From: Nicotiana tabacum
Lineage: Eukaryota; Streptophyta; Magnoliopsida; Solanales; Solanaceae
DNA: 64,000 bases
NCBI RefSeq assembly: GCF_000715075.1
Contig: NC_134085.1
Location: 150,440,178 to 150,504,177 of the forward strand
Direction: 5' to 3'
Position 1 is the first letter of the stretch. Every line of letters begins with the position of its first letter. The notes below the pieces were generated by a model. The model saw nothing but the letters and a program-made list of their open reading frames with translations, was not told the origin of the DNA and ran no database searches. Of this stretch, positions 24,071 through 36,203 are shown one piece after another. A program made the position numbers and the translations under genes.

Positions 24071-25349
24071 GAAACCCCGGATTGCACATAGTAGTGCTAT
24101 ATTGAGGTGAGACGCACGTTGATAATGAGCGTGGGGTTGTTTACTATTGGGGATTGTGACTTGGTCTGTCCCGATTGACGGTTTTACTGTGTATTTGACT
24201 GAAACCTATTTGTTAGCATCATGATTTGGGCTGATTGCCATAGTTGGGCTTCATGCCAACAATTTTAACCCTCCGGGGATCTTTATCACTATTTCCTCAC
24301 TACTTTGACTTATTACTTGAACTCAGTCCTATTGATATTAACTGTTTTACAAACTCAGCCACTGTTACTCATATTTGAAACTTAATGATATTTTTAAATG
24401 ATGTTTTAGGTTGAGAACTACTGTTTTACTAATGCCCGAGGGGCTTGTGATAATTTTCGAACTGAGTGAGGCCGAGGGCCATATGTGAGGATATGTTGAT
24501 TGATATGAGGCCGAGGGCCTAGATTCGATGCCACAGAATGGCTTGATATTGCGTTTGGGCCATAAGAGGCCCCTTCGGAGTCTGCACCCCCACAGTGAGC
24601 ACGGGTACCCATCATGATCTAAGAGTGAGCCTGAGGGGCTGATACTGTACTGAGAGTGAGCCCGAGGGGCATATACTGTACTGAGAGTGAGCCCGATGGG
24701 CTGATAATGTTCTGAGTGATTGATATTGTGCCGAGGGGCGGATTTCTACTTGTTATTTACTTGTTAAATTACCTGTTTGACTTGTTTTTAAAAGGGATTT
24801 CATTCGATTTCTTCACTGATTTACTGCCTTAAGTGATTTTACTACTTGATATGAAATTGCTTTGTGCCTTTACGTGTTTTCATACTTTCAGCCATTATTT
24901 ATAATTATTACTCACTAAGTCAGAGTACTCACATTACTCCCTGCACCATGTGTGCAGATTCAGGCATTGCAGAGTCCGCTCCTGAGTATTGATCCTCCCA
25001 GTCCAGGCAGTGATTCGGAGACTACGAGGTAGCTGTTGGCGTCTGCAGCCCCGTGCCTCCCTTATCTTATCATTTTCATGTTCTTAGAACTATTATATCA
25101 GATTTAGTGTTCAGTAGACTTCTATCCGGATTTCTTAGTTGCTCATGACTTGTGACACCCCGGTTTGGGCTGTGTCGGGATGGATCCTACTGTTGTTATC
25201 GTTAAATTCCGCAATTTATGGATATTATATCATGTATTATTACTGTTTATGATAATTAACTGCTTAAAGAGGTGGTCCGTTTTAGTCTAACTGGCCTTAT
25301 CTTCACGAGAGGCGCCATCACTACCGGATTCAAAAATTGGGTCGTGACA
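24071..25349 (+). repeat. Array LTR 3, right part, with complete 3' end
   Basis: It begins with the second GAAAC copy (24071-24075), resumes the third LTR at CCCGG, and runs to the true LTR terminus GGGTCGTGACA at 25349, followed by AAAAG. Together with 12112-13614 it gives an LTR of about 2.8 kb. This is the only array LTR with an intact 3' end; its last 100 bases show what LTR 1 and LTR 2 have lost. Confidence 0.88.
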
Positions 25350-25354
25350 AAAAG

Positions 25355-26046
25355 GGAGTAAGCTACACTGTTATTCTCAGAGAATGGCTATGGAGGGTGT
25401 GCCGTTTCTTGTGTGTGTAGGGGTCTGATGGATAAAGTCTTTAGGGTTGGGATTTAATGAGAGGGGAATGGGTTATTAGGCCAGGCGGGTCGATTTTTGG
25501 GCCTGGGTGGTTTGGACGGGTTTGGGTAGTTTTTTAGGTGGGAATTTGGGCCTTATTTGGGTACAAGAATTAGCTCAATTCATATTAAAACCCCTCTTTC
25601 ATTCCTTTTCCTTTGTTTTTCTTTTTCTTCTTCTTTAATTAAAAATCCTAAAATTAAAATCCTAGATTATCTAAAAATGTGAAATTAAACTAATTAACTA
25701 ATTACAAAAATTATTAAAGCTACTTAATCCTAAATTAAAAGAGAAAAATCAATAACCTAAAAATAAAAGGCAAAAGTGTAAAAATGAAGCATTTTTTTGT
25801 GATTTTCATTTTTTAATAAAACAAATAATTAACTAATTAATCCTAAAAATGTAAAAACAAATTCTAAATGCAATGCATGATATTTTGGTATTTTCCATGA
25901 TTTAAATAAAACTCAAACATGCACAAAATGCAAACAATTAAACAAAATTCTACAAATATTCCTATAAAATGGCAAATGATCGGAAAAATCTATTTTCTTT
26001 GATTTTATAGGAGTATTTCATATAGGGCAAAAATCACGTGCTCACA
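25355..26046 (-). mobile_element. Ogre/Tat 5' LTR, upstream part (U3 side)
   Basis: Continuation of the minus-strand Ogre/Tat LTR beyond the array. Its outer end, read on the minus strand, starts TGTGAGCACGTGATTTTTG at 26046, a start familiar from Solanaceae Ogre/Tat LTRs (from memory). The middle is AT-rich with A-runs. The following ATCAT (26047-26051) may be its target-site duplication; the partner lies outside the window. Confidence 0.65.
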
Positions 26047-27035
26047 ATCATAAAGTAAACTCTTTTTAAATTTCATATTTTTTTGAGACCCATGAACAGA
26101 TGATAAAATATTATGACACATGAAAATTCAAGAACATATATATCTCTAATACTTCTATGAATAGAGTCATTCATGGAATTTGTGCATTTGCACGTATCGT
26201 TCGTATCGTATGGATCATGCCAAAAGAAAGAAGGGATAGCCTTAACATACCTGAACCGATTCTCTTGACAATCCCTTTAATATACGTCAATTGCAACAAA
26301 TCACCTAACGGCAAGATCGGAGTAGCGAAAAATCTATATGATATTCTTGAGAAAGATTATACTGTGCTCCCTTAGAATCGCAAAATCCTGTTACTACTAT
26401 GCTACGAAGTCTTGTATGATATCTTGTGGAAGTGAGTCACGTTACTTAGTAAAAATTAAGGTTTTTGTTGGAGTATTACATAGCTGATCTGTATGAATTA
26501 ATAAACAAGAATGAATCTCTTTAGAAAGGTCCCTTTTATATAATGTGTGGGCCCCACTTAATAATGTTTCCCTTGGCCACCCAAATACCTTAATATGCCA
26601 TCTAGCAATGTGACTAATGAGTCACTTAAATCAAATTTCTTGGGTTGCATTTGGAAGGGTTGATTTTATCCAAATATATCCACAATTAATTAGGTAATGT
26701 CATGTTACCCGGTAATTAATCAATTATCCGAAAAATTGAGAATTATTCTCACTTACTTAAAATACTACTCACTTTTCACATACCTCATACACCTTACTAT
26801 TATAGTCATGTGGTACCTCATATGGTACTAGTCCATAAATACCGAGTATTTTAGCTCGGGTCATATTTGTTTCCAACATGCTAAATTTGGACGAAGATTC
26901 ATTTTCTTTGACTTGCTTCCCCTATCACCTTTACGAATTTACTCATCACTTGTTTGAAATAGCATAATCCTTATCATCTCCAAATAATCTTTTCCTTGGA
27001 CTAATGTCAACTACCTTACGGCAAATTCAACGTAA
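26047..27035. other. Noncoding sequence of unknown origin
   Basis: About 1 kb of AT-rich sequence between the Ogre/Tat LTR and a minisatellite. A 72-residue open stretch at 26157-26375 has no recognisable motif. A block around 26820-26950 (near CCGAGTATTTTAGCTCGGGT, a short imperfect inverted repeat) reads like part of an LTR, but I cannot name the family. It is unclear whether this belongs to the Tat element that follows. Confidence 0.4.
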
Positions 27036-27292
27036 AATACTGTAAGGTGCAACATTGTCGTAACTTATTACTGCGAAGTGTAACATCATCATAATGTGAT
27101 ACTGCTGGGTGCAACTGTCATAACTTAATACTGCAGAGCATGACATCACCGTAATGTAATATTGCAAGGCATAACATCATCGTAATATTTTACTACAAAC
27201 ATAACATCACCGTAAGATATTACTGCAGAGCATAACATCATCGTAATATCATACTTTGGGATGTAATATTGATGTAATATTGCGGGGCGTAA
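27036..27292 (+). repeat. Degenerate minisatellite, about 31-bp unit
   Basis: Imperfect direct repeats built on CATAACATCATCGTAATATT with an ACTGCAGAG-type linker, about eight diverged units. The array stops abruptly where recognisable Tat pol coding begins near 27300, so a rearrangement junction lies there. Confidence 0.65.
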
Positions 27293-27299
27293 CAGTTAG

Positions 27300-28063
27300 C
27301 AAAGCGATAAATATTGCTGAGCGAGTTTGACATCATCTATATAACTCAGAAAGCAGTCAAAGGGCAAGCATTGGATGATCACTTGGTAGAAAATCCCGTA
27401 GACGGATAATACGAACCATTGAAGACATATTTTCCCGATGAAGAGGTGTCATTTGTAGGAGAAGACATTATTGAAGCATACTATTGATGGAGGATGTTCT
27501 TCGATGGAGCAGAAAACTTTAAGGGAGTGGGCATCAAAGCTATCTTAGTATTAGAAACCGGGCAACATTACCCGGTATCCGCAAAACTCAAGTTCCCGTG
27601 CACCTACAATATGGCAGAATACGAGGCCTGCATCTAGGGATGCATGTTGGCCGTCGACATGGGCATTCAGGAATTGATGGTAATTGGAGATTTTGAACTA
27701 TTGGTGCACCAGGTTCTAGGAGAATTCTACTAAGAACACCAAAATATTGTCGTACTTGCATCGTGTACAAGAGTTGATCAAAAGGTTCACAAAGATAGAA
27801 TTCAAATATGTTCCAAGGGTTCATAATGAATTTGCAAACGCATTAGCCACCTTGTCTTCCATCATATGACATCCAGACAAGAACATCATCGATCTTATCC
27901 TGATTTGAATTCATAGGTAGCCCGCTTATTGTGCTTATGTTGAAGAAGAGTTTGACGAAAATCCGTGGTTCCACTATATCGGGGAATGCATGGAGAAGGA
28001 ATAATACCCAGAGAATGTTACACATACTCAAAAGCGCACACTTCGAAGATGGGATAACCATTT
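27300..28063 (+). pseudogene. Tat pol, archaeal-type RNase H (interrupted)
   Basis: Translation in frame 2 gives LLSEFDIIYITQKAVKGQAL, then the Tat-specific second RNase H: WRMFFDGAENFKGVGIKA, NMAEYEACI and a VIGDFELLVHQV segment, followed by the linker to integrase. Extra RNase H domains of this kind mark the Ogre/Tat branch of Ty3/gypsy. In-frame stops include TGA at 27485-27487 and others downstream. The sequence is cut at 28063 by the minus-strand element 2 and continues at 39209 with the integrase zinc-binding region. Reverse transcriptase and everything 5' is missing. Confidence 0.82.
28059..28063. repeat. Target-site duplication CATTT, left copy
   Basis: CATTT precedes TGTCACGACCC at 28064 and recurs at 39209-39213 after the other end of element 2. 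Removing the element and one CATTT brings the two halves of the Tat pol together. Confidence 0.88.
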
Positions 28064-31040
28064 TGTCACGACCCCCAAATAACCTGGTCGTGATGGCGCT
28101 TATCACTGTACTAGGCAAGCTAACCCAACAAATAGTCATAGTAAATTCTTTTATAAAATCATTTTCTAAAACTGATTAAGTCTCAAATTCTCATAAGAGA
28201 TATATAAATCAACTAAAATGTGCGGAATACAGTACAAAATATACCAACATAGCCCAACAATCCGGTGTCACAAGTCTAGAGCCTCTAAATACAACCAGTC
28301 CGACTAACTAATACATAATAATCCCTAAAATGTAGAAAAACAAACAAAGATAGGAAGGAGGAAAGTAGGGTTGCGGACGCCGTGCAGCTACCTTGCAGTC
28401 TTTGGTAAGCTCCGATAATGCTGGGGACCCTCACTCTGCCGCTCGGGCACTTGGATCTGCACACAAGGTGCAGGGAGTAACGTGAATACGCCAACTCAGT
28501 AAGTAATTAAAGTAAATAAGGTCCGAGTACAATGACAAGCAGTTAAAATCATATATAAAAGTATACAACAGAGTATCAGATCAAACTCAACAGTTTAAAA
28601 GACAATTACCTCGTAAAAACTTCAATTTCAATTGAAATAATTTCAAATCATTTACTTAGCATTTTTCAACAGAGGCTTGTTATAAAAGAAGAGTGTAAAC
28701 CAACAAAAAATGTCATAAATGGGCTCCTCTAGCAAGGTATCACTCATAAATATAGCCTCTCGAGCAAGCCTCTCGGTCACTCGTGACTCAACTCTCGTCA
28801 CACAGTACTCACACTCAACACTCAGGCTCAGTAGTATCTCATAATAGTAATAATCATAATAACCGTTGCGGCGTGCAGCCCGACCCATAATTTATAGTCG
28901 ACTATGCTCACTAGGGGTGTACAAAATCCGGAAGGGCTCCTACAGCCCAAGCGTCATATCGTTGCGGCGCACAGCCCGATCCAATATATATATCACAGCG
29001 GCGTGCAGCCCGATCCATATAAGTATCGCTGCAGCGTGTAGCCCGATCCATAATATATACATATAATATTGTTGCGGTGTGAATCCCAATCCATATATAT
29101 ATATATAAAATCCTCACTATTAGGTCCTCAACCTCTCTCAGTCATTAACCTCACAGCCACTCAGGCATAACAGTGAAAATCAGGAAAACTCAGCCCACGC
29201 TATTTTCACATTTGAAGAAGTAAAGTGATAAAAACCAGGTTTAAACAATAAACAGGTAAAACATGACTGGGGATATGCTTTCAAACAAATAAAGTGAGGA
29301 AAACAGTAAACAAATGCCTCTAAGGGTCTCAATAGGTCAGTAGAAGGCCCCAAACATGGCATACGACCGATAATATAGTATCAGTCTCTAAAAATATGTG
29401 GTATCATAAGATTTCAAATCAAATACATGGCCTAATAGTCGCTACGGGACGGACCAAGTCACAATCCTTACCGGTGCAGGCCCACACGCTCATCACCTAG
29501 CATGTGCGTCACCTCATTTCTCAAACAATACGAAATACCGGGGTTTGATACCCTCAGTTCCAGATTTACAATGGTTACTTACCTCAAACCGGATGAAATA
29601 CTACTCTGCGATGCCTTTGCCTCTCATCTCAGCCTCAACTCGTGCCGAATCTACCCAAAATCAGAATCATAACATTAGAATATGCTAAGGGAACGAAGCC
29701 CATGCGAAAATAATCAAATTATACCAAAAATCCCGAAATTGGCCAAACCCGACCCCCGGGACCACGTCTCGAAATTCCATAAAAATCACATCAATAGAAT
29801 CCTTATCCTCCCATGAGTATATTCATACCAAAAGCATCGAAATTGGACCACAAATGACCCCTCAAATCCCCACTCAAGACTCTCCAATATCAAGCCCTAA
29901 TCCCTCTATTTTCTTCCTTAATTTCCACTAATACCATGATTAACAATGGAAAAATGGTCATAAACTCAAGTAATGAATCTTAGGTAGCTTACCCAACTGA
30001 TATTCTTCGATTTCCCCTTGAAATCCACTACCTTGCTCACTTCCCGACTTCAAAAATGGAGAACTTAGCAAAAATTCGCGAAGGAAACCTTATATACTTT
30101 CTGACCCAGGTATTTCGCACCTGCGGTCCCTTTCTCCGTTTCTGCGATCTAACCCACTGCACCTGCAAAAATGACTAAAAACCTCAGGACCACACCTACG
30201 GTAATTCTCTTGCACCTGCGCCATCGCAGATGCGTCCATAAGTTCGCTTCTGCGGCTCCGCCTGACTTACCTCTTGGCCGCTTTTGCGGCTTGCTTCCGC
30301 ATCTACGGGAGTCGCACCTACGGCTTCCTAACCACAGATGCGGTTATGACAGCAACCATAAGACTTCAGCTGCCAAACTCAACTCCAAAATCTCCCGTCA
30401 ACCATCCGAAATCACTCCGAGGCCCCCGGGACCTCAACCAAAAGCACAAACTAGTTATATACCAATATCCAAACTTATACAAATCTTCAAAACACCTTAA
30501 ACAATATCGAATCAACCAAATCACATTGGATTCAGGCCTAAAGTTCCAAAATCTTCTGAATTCCACTTTTGATCAAAAAGTCTATCAAACCACGTCCGAA
30601 TGACCTAAAATTTTGCACACACATCCAAAATGACACAACGGACCTACTGCAACTCTTGGAATCCTATTCCAACCCCTATATCAAAATCTCACCTATCAAC
30701 CGAAAAATGCCAAAATTTCAATTTCACCAATTCAAGCCTAAATCTACTCCGGACCTCTAAATCCCATTCCGATCACGCTCCTAAGTCCCAAATCATCTCC
30801 TGAAGCTATCCGAACCATCAGAATTCACATTCGAGCCTTTATTCACATAAGTCAACATCTGATTGACCTTTACAACTTAAGATTACTCAAAAGAGACTAA
30901 GTGTCTCAAACCTTTCCCAAAACCTCTCTGAACCCGAGCCAACCAACCGATAACACATAATACCGCTGAACAAGACAATAAGAAGCAGGAATGGGGAAAA
31001 TGGAGCGGTAACTCATGAAACGACCAGCCGGATTGTTACA
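28064..31040 (-). repeat. Element 2, 3' LTR (2977 bp)
   Basis: It runs from TGTCACGACCCCC to the terminal GGATTGTTACA. It holds a minisatellite based on GCGGCGTGCAGCCCGATCCA (about 28861-29095), a TATA-like box on the minus strand (GTATATAAGG, near 30088-30100) and a cluster of CGCA-type palindromic motifs (about 30106-30345) directly upstream of that box. Confidence 0.9.
30088..30100 (-). promoter_or_regulatory. Putative TATA box in element 2 3' LTR
   Basis: The minus strand reads AAGTATATAAGGTTTCC, immediately downstream of the palindromic motif cluster. The same box is conserved in the 5' LTR near 38241-38253. Confidence 0.6.
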
Positions 31041-34000
31041 TCCTCCCCCTCTTAAACAAACGTTCGTCCTCGAACGAGTCAAGAAACATACTTGAAACCT
31101 CAAATAGGTGAGGATATCTGCTCCGCATCTCCCGCTCGGTCTCCTAGGTAGCCTCTTCCTTGGGCCGACCTCTCCATTGCACTTTCACTGAAGCTATATC
31201 CTTTGATCTCAACTTTCCAACCTGACGCTCCAAAATAGCCACTGGCTCCACATTATAAGTCAAATCATCATCTAAATGAACTGTGCTGAAATCCAAAACA
31301 TGAGACGGATCGCCAATATACTTCCAGAGCATAGAAACATGAAATACAGGATGCACACTCGACAAGCTGGGTGGTAGAGCAAGGTCATAAGCCACCTCCC
31401 CAATCCTCTGAAGCACCTCAAACAGACCAATGAACCGAAGACTCAATTTACCCTTCTTTCCAAATCTCATAACACCCTTCACGGATGAAACCTTCAATAG
31501 AAACTTCTCACCAACCATGTAGGACACATCTCGAACCTTCCTATTAGCATAACTCTTTATTCTCGACTGCACTGTACGAAGCCTCTCCTGAATCACCTTC
31601 ACCTTGTCTAAAGCATCCTGCACCAAGTCTGTACCCAATAGTCTAGCCTCACCCGGCTCAAACCAACCAACTGGAGATCTACACCGCCTCCCATACAAAG
31701 CCTCATATAGAGCCATCTGAATACTCGACTAGTAATTGTTGTTATAAGCAAACTATGTGAGTGGTAGAAAATGATCCCATGACCCTCCAAAATCAATGAC
31801 ACAAGTGTGCGACATGTCCTTCAATATCTGAATAGTGCACTCGGACTGCCCGTCCGTCTGAGGATGAAATGTTGTGCTCAACTCAACCTGAGTACCTAAC
31901 TCTCACTGCACAAACATCCAAAACTGTAAAGTAAACTGAGTGCCCCTATCTAAAATTATGGAAACTGGGACACCATACAAACGAACAATCTCCCGAAAAT
32001 AGATCTCTGCCAACCGCTCTAAAGAATATGTAGTACACACAGGAATGAAGTGAGTGGACTTGGTCAGCCGATCCATAATCACCTAAATAGCATCGAACTT
32101 CTTCAAAGTCCGTGGAAGACCAACTACAAAGTCCATGGTGATCCGCTCCCATTTCAACTCCAGAATATCCATCCGCTGAAGCAAGCCACCAAGTCTTTGA
32201 TGCTCATATTTCACCTGCTGACAATTGAGACACCGAGCCACAAATCCCACAATGTCTTTCTTCATTCTCCTCCACCAATAATGCTGTCTCAGATCATGAT
32301 ACATCTTCGTGGCACCCGGATGAATGGAATACCGCAAGCTATGGGCCTCCTCTAGTATCAACTCTCGAAGCCCATCAACATTGGGAACACATATCCGGCC
32401 CTTCATCCTCAATACTCCGTCATCATCTATAGTCACATCTCTGGCATCATCGTGCCGAACTCTACCCTTTAGGACAAGCAAATGAGGATCATCATACTGG
32501 CGCTCTCTGATGCGATCAAATAAGAAAGAACGAGAAATCACACAAGCAAATACCTGACTGGGCTCCGAAACATCTAACCTCACGAACTGATTGGCCAAGG
32601 CATGAACATCAACTGCAAGAGGCCTCTCCCCAACTAGAATATATGTCAAACTCCCCATACTCACCGCCTTCCTACTCAAGGCATCGGCCACCACATTGTC
32701 CTTCCCCGGATGGTACAAGATAGTGATATGATAGTCCTTTAGCAGCTCCAACCATCTCCGCTGCCTCAAATTGAGATCTTTTTGTTTGAACAAGTGCTGG
32801 AGGCTACGATGATTAGTAAACACCTCACAAGACACACCATACAAATAATGCCTCCAAATCTTCAACGCGTGAACAATGGCAGCCAACTCTAAATCATGAA
32901 TAGGTAGTTCTTCTCATAGGGCTTCAACTGACGGGAACCATAAGCAATAACTCTACCCTTATGCATCAACACACACCCAATACCAACCCTCGAAGCATCA
33001 CAATACACGGTATATGAACCTGAAGTCGATGGCAAAACTAACACTGAAGTTGTGGTCAAGGCAGTTTTGAGCTTCTGAAAGCTCTCCTCGCACTCATCTG
33101 ACCACCTGAACAGAGCACCCTTTTGAGTCAACTTGGTCATGGGCGATGCGATAGATGAAAATCCCTAAACAAACCGGTGGTAATAGCACACCAAACCAAG
33201 AAAGCTATGAATCTCTATGGTTGAGGATGGTCTGGGCCAACTCTGAACCGCCTCTATCTTCTTTGGATCAACCTGAATATCCTCGCTGGACAACACGTGC
33301 CCCAAGAAAGCCACTGAACTAAGCCAAAACTCACACTTGGAAAACTTTGCATAAAGCTTCTCCTCCCTCAATCTCTGCAATACCACTTTCAAATGCTCTG
33401 CATGCTCCTACTGACTACGCGAATACACCAGAATATCATCAATGAAAACTATAACAAACGAGTCGAGATAAGGTCGAAACACGTTGTTCATCAAATGTAT
33501 GAATGATGTTGGGGCATTGGTCAGCCCAAAAGACATCACCAAGAACTCATAATGACCATATCGGGTCCTGAAAGCTGTCTTAAGAATATCCGAGTCCCTG
33601 ATCTCCAATTGATTATAACCTGAATGTAGATCAATCTTGGAGAACACTCTCTCTCCCTAAAGCTGGTCAAACAAATCATCAATGCGAGGCAGGGGATACT
33701 TTTCTTAATTGTAACCTTGTTCAACTGCATGTAATAAATGCATATCCTCATCGTGCCATCCTTCTTCTTCACAAATAGAATAGGAGCACCCCAAGGCGAC
33801 ACATTAGACCGAATAAACCCCTTATCAAGGAGTTCCTGAAACTGCTCCTTCAACTTCGCTGGTGCCATATGATATGGGGGAATAGATATGGGCTAAGTGC
33901 CCAGCACCAGATCAATACCAAAATCAATATCCCTATCCGGTGGCATGCCCGGCAGGTCTGCAAGAAACACATTGGAAAAACCCCTCAAAACAGGAACAGA

Positions 34001-34495
34001 ATCAATACTAGGAGTCTCTGCACTGACATCCCTCACAAAGGCTAAGTATGAAAGATAACCTTTCCCAACCATCCGCCGGGCCTTCAGAAATGAAATCACC
34101 CTACTAGGAACAAAATCAGTAGAACCTTGCCACTCAATCCGTGGCACACCCGGCATAGCCAACATCACTATCTTAGCATGACAGTCCAATATAGCATGAC
34201 ACAGAGATAGCCAATCCATGCCAAATATCACATCAAAGTCCACCATACATAGCAATAATAGATCCACTCGGGTCTCTAGACCCCCAATAGTCACCACACA
34301 TAACCGGTACACACGGTCTACAACAATAGTATCGCCCACCGGAGTAGATACACGAACCGATGAAACAAGAGACTCACGGGCCGTATCCAAATAATGAGCA
34401 AAATATGATGACACATATGAAAAAGTGGAACCAGGATCAAATAACACAGAGGCATCTCTATGGAAGACTGAGACAATACCTGTAATCACAACATC
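31036..34495 (-). pseudogene. Element 2 pol: protease, reverse transcriptase, RNase H, integrase, chromodomain
   Basis: Order on the minus strand: protease (LFDPGSTFSYVS near 34430, then DVIFGMDWL), reverse transcriptase ([36 protein letters not shown], and catalytic [10 protein letters not shown] near 33440), RNase H ([25 protein letters not shown]), integrase zinc-binding region (CLNCQQ near 32225), a core broken by stops (about 31720-32100), GLF-type module and chromodomain. Defects include a frameshift near 33705, stops near 33895, 33405, 33165 and 31910, and a TAG at 31144-31146 replacing the chromodomain tryptophan. FTNHRS has Asn where relatives have the RNase H Asp (FTDHRS). The frame ends with TAA at 31036-31038. 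Confidence 0.88.
31041..31056 (-). promoter_or_regulatory. Polypurine tract, element 2
   Basis: The minus strand reads AAGAGGGGGAGGA directly before the 3' LTR. It is more purine-rich than the tract of element 1. Confidence 0.75.
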
Positions 34496-36006
34496 TGAAA
34501 TAACAACATCTAGTCTAGCTGGGAGTGCATAAAAACGAGCTTGACCACCACCTGATCGACCTCCCCCTATGGGGCAACCCCTAGCTGGCTAAGCGGGTGG
34601 TGAAGTAACTGGAGCAGAAGTTAGGGGCTGACCCCTCTACTGAGACGGACCCTCAAGAAGACAAGGACATTGCCTCCTCATATGCCCAAACTATCCACAT
34701 TCAAAACAACTCCTCAATGCTGGAGACGGGGACTGAAGAGAACCTATGGAACCGGAATGACCAGTAGAAGGACCTGGCATGGAAGAACCCTGAACTGATG
34801 AAACACAGGACGAACTCTAGGATGGAAGGGCACTAAGTGATGAATGGCTCTGATGAGAACTGTGAGAACCATGACTCGATGATGCCCCACGATAACCTGG
34901 GCGAGCTGACTGAGCCTGCTTGAATGAACGGCCTCTACCGTGCTGAACTGACCTCTCGAAGGAGCACTACCAAAGCTATCAGATCCCCGAGGCCTCTTGG
35001 CCTCCCTCTCCTATCGCTCCTGGTGACGAACTGACTCAATTTCATGGGCGATGTCAACAACCTCCTCAAAAGTAGTACCTGATACCCTCTCCCGAGTCAT
35101 GAGAATCCGAAGCTGATATGTGAGGCCATCAACGAACCTCCTGATCCTCTCTCGATCTATGGAAACCAACCAGAACGTATGACAAGCTAACTTAGAGAAC
35201 CACATCTCATACTGTGTCACAGTCATATCTCCCTTACGCAACTGCTCGAATTGCCTACGGAACTCCTCTCTACAAGACCGTGGCATATACTTCTCCATAA
35301 AGAGAACGGAGAACTGCTGCCAGGTAAGGGACGCTGCACCAACAGGCTTACGCCTCTCATAAGTCACCTACCAAGTAAAGTCAGCTCCAGAAAACTGAAA
35401 GGTAGTAAATGCTATACCACTGGTCTCTAGAATACCCGCTATATGAAGAATCCTCTGACACTCATCCAAGAAACCCTGGGCATCCTCGCCCTCAGTACCA
35501 CTGAAAGTCGGAGGCTGAAGTCTACCAAACCTCTCCAATCGACGTTGCTCGTCATCAGGAATAACCGGTACCACACACTTTTGAGCTGGTGCAATCGGCT
35601 GGGCTGGAGGTGCCCCCAATGTCTGGAGTCCCTACACAACCTGCTCAGGTGTGCGAGCAATGGGGGTCTGAGTGCCTCCCCCGGCTTGAGAAGTAGCTGC
35701 AGCTATAGTAACTGAGACCGCCTAAGCCAAACTAGTGCACACTGATAGAATCTGAGCTAGAGCCTCCTAAAGGCCTGGAATCACAATAGGCACAGCCGAT
35801 GCCTGAGCTGGTGCTACTGGAGCATCCGCAACTGGGACCTGATCCTGAACTGAGGCGGTTGGTGGATCTGTAGGTGCTACCTTAGCTATTGTGCGGGCTA
35901 CACCCCTACCCCTACCACGGCCTCGACCGCGTCCTTGGCCTCTAGTGGCCACAACTGGTGGTATTGGTGGTCATCCATCCTGTCCGGTAGCATGTGTCCT
36001 TACCAT
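34496..36006 (-). pseudogene. Element 2 gag (capsid, damaged zinc knuckle)
   Basis: The likely start is the ATG at 36004-36006 (MVRTHATGQDG, then TGA). An Arg/Gly-rich N-terminus, an Ala/Pro-rich stretch, the gag domain (FSGTEGEDAQGFLDECQRI to ERIRRFVDGL) and a basic region follow. The zinc knuckle at 34667-34708 keeps its Cys and His ligands, but the codon after CX2CG is TAG. Other stops lie near 35767, 35640, 35368 and 35010, and the region between 34500 and 35000 changes frame. It is not translatable as one protein. Confidence 0.85.
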
Positions 36007-36190
36007 CTGTGAGAGAATAGAATAACCGAAGTTTAGTACTAGAATCAACAGATTCACACGATAGGAATTCAAGAATGAGAAGTTTTCCTAAAATGTTCTA
36101 CAGCCTCCCGAGGATTATATAGACGTCTCCGTACCAATCCGCGAGACTCTACTAAATTGGCTCATGGCTCGCAAGACCTATGTAACCTAG

Positions 36191-36203
36191 GTTCTGATAC
36201 CAA
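36191..36203 (-). promoter_or_regulatory. Primer-binding site, element 2
   Basis: The minus strand reads TGGTATCAGAACC, two bases after the 5' LTR. It is one transition from the initiator methionine tRNA complement TGGTATCAGAGCC. Confidence 0.82.

Larger units (their letters stand above)
3037..25349 (+). mobile_element. Chromovirus array: LTR-pol-LTR-pol-LTR in one integration site
   Basis: Three direct LTRs (starts 3037, 7559 and 12112) enclose two copies of the same truncated pol. The whole is bounded by a single AAAAG duplication. The repeat period is about 4.55 kb. In both units the LTR is joined to RNase H coding sequence at the same point (about 5685 and 10239), so the LTR 3' end, primer-binding site, gag, protease and reverse transcriptase are missing. 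The third LTR is complete except for a nested minus-strand element at 13615-24070. The chromodomain-bearing integrase places the family among chromoviruses. A Tekay/Del affiliation is likely from the 2-3 kb LTRs and the initiator-Met primer-binding site of its relatives. Confidence 0.85.
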
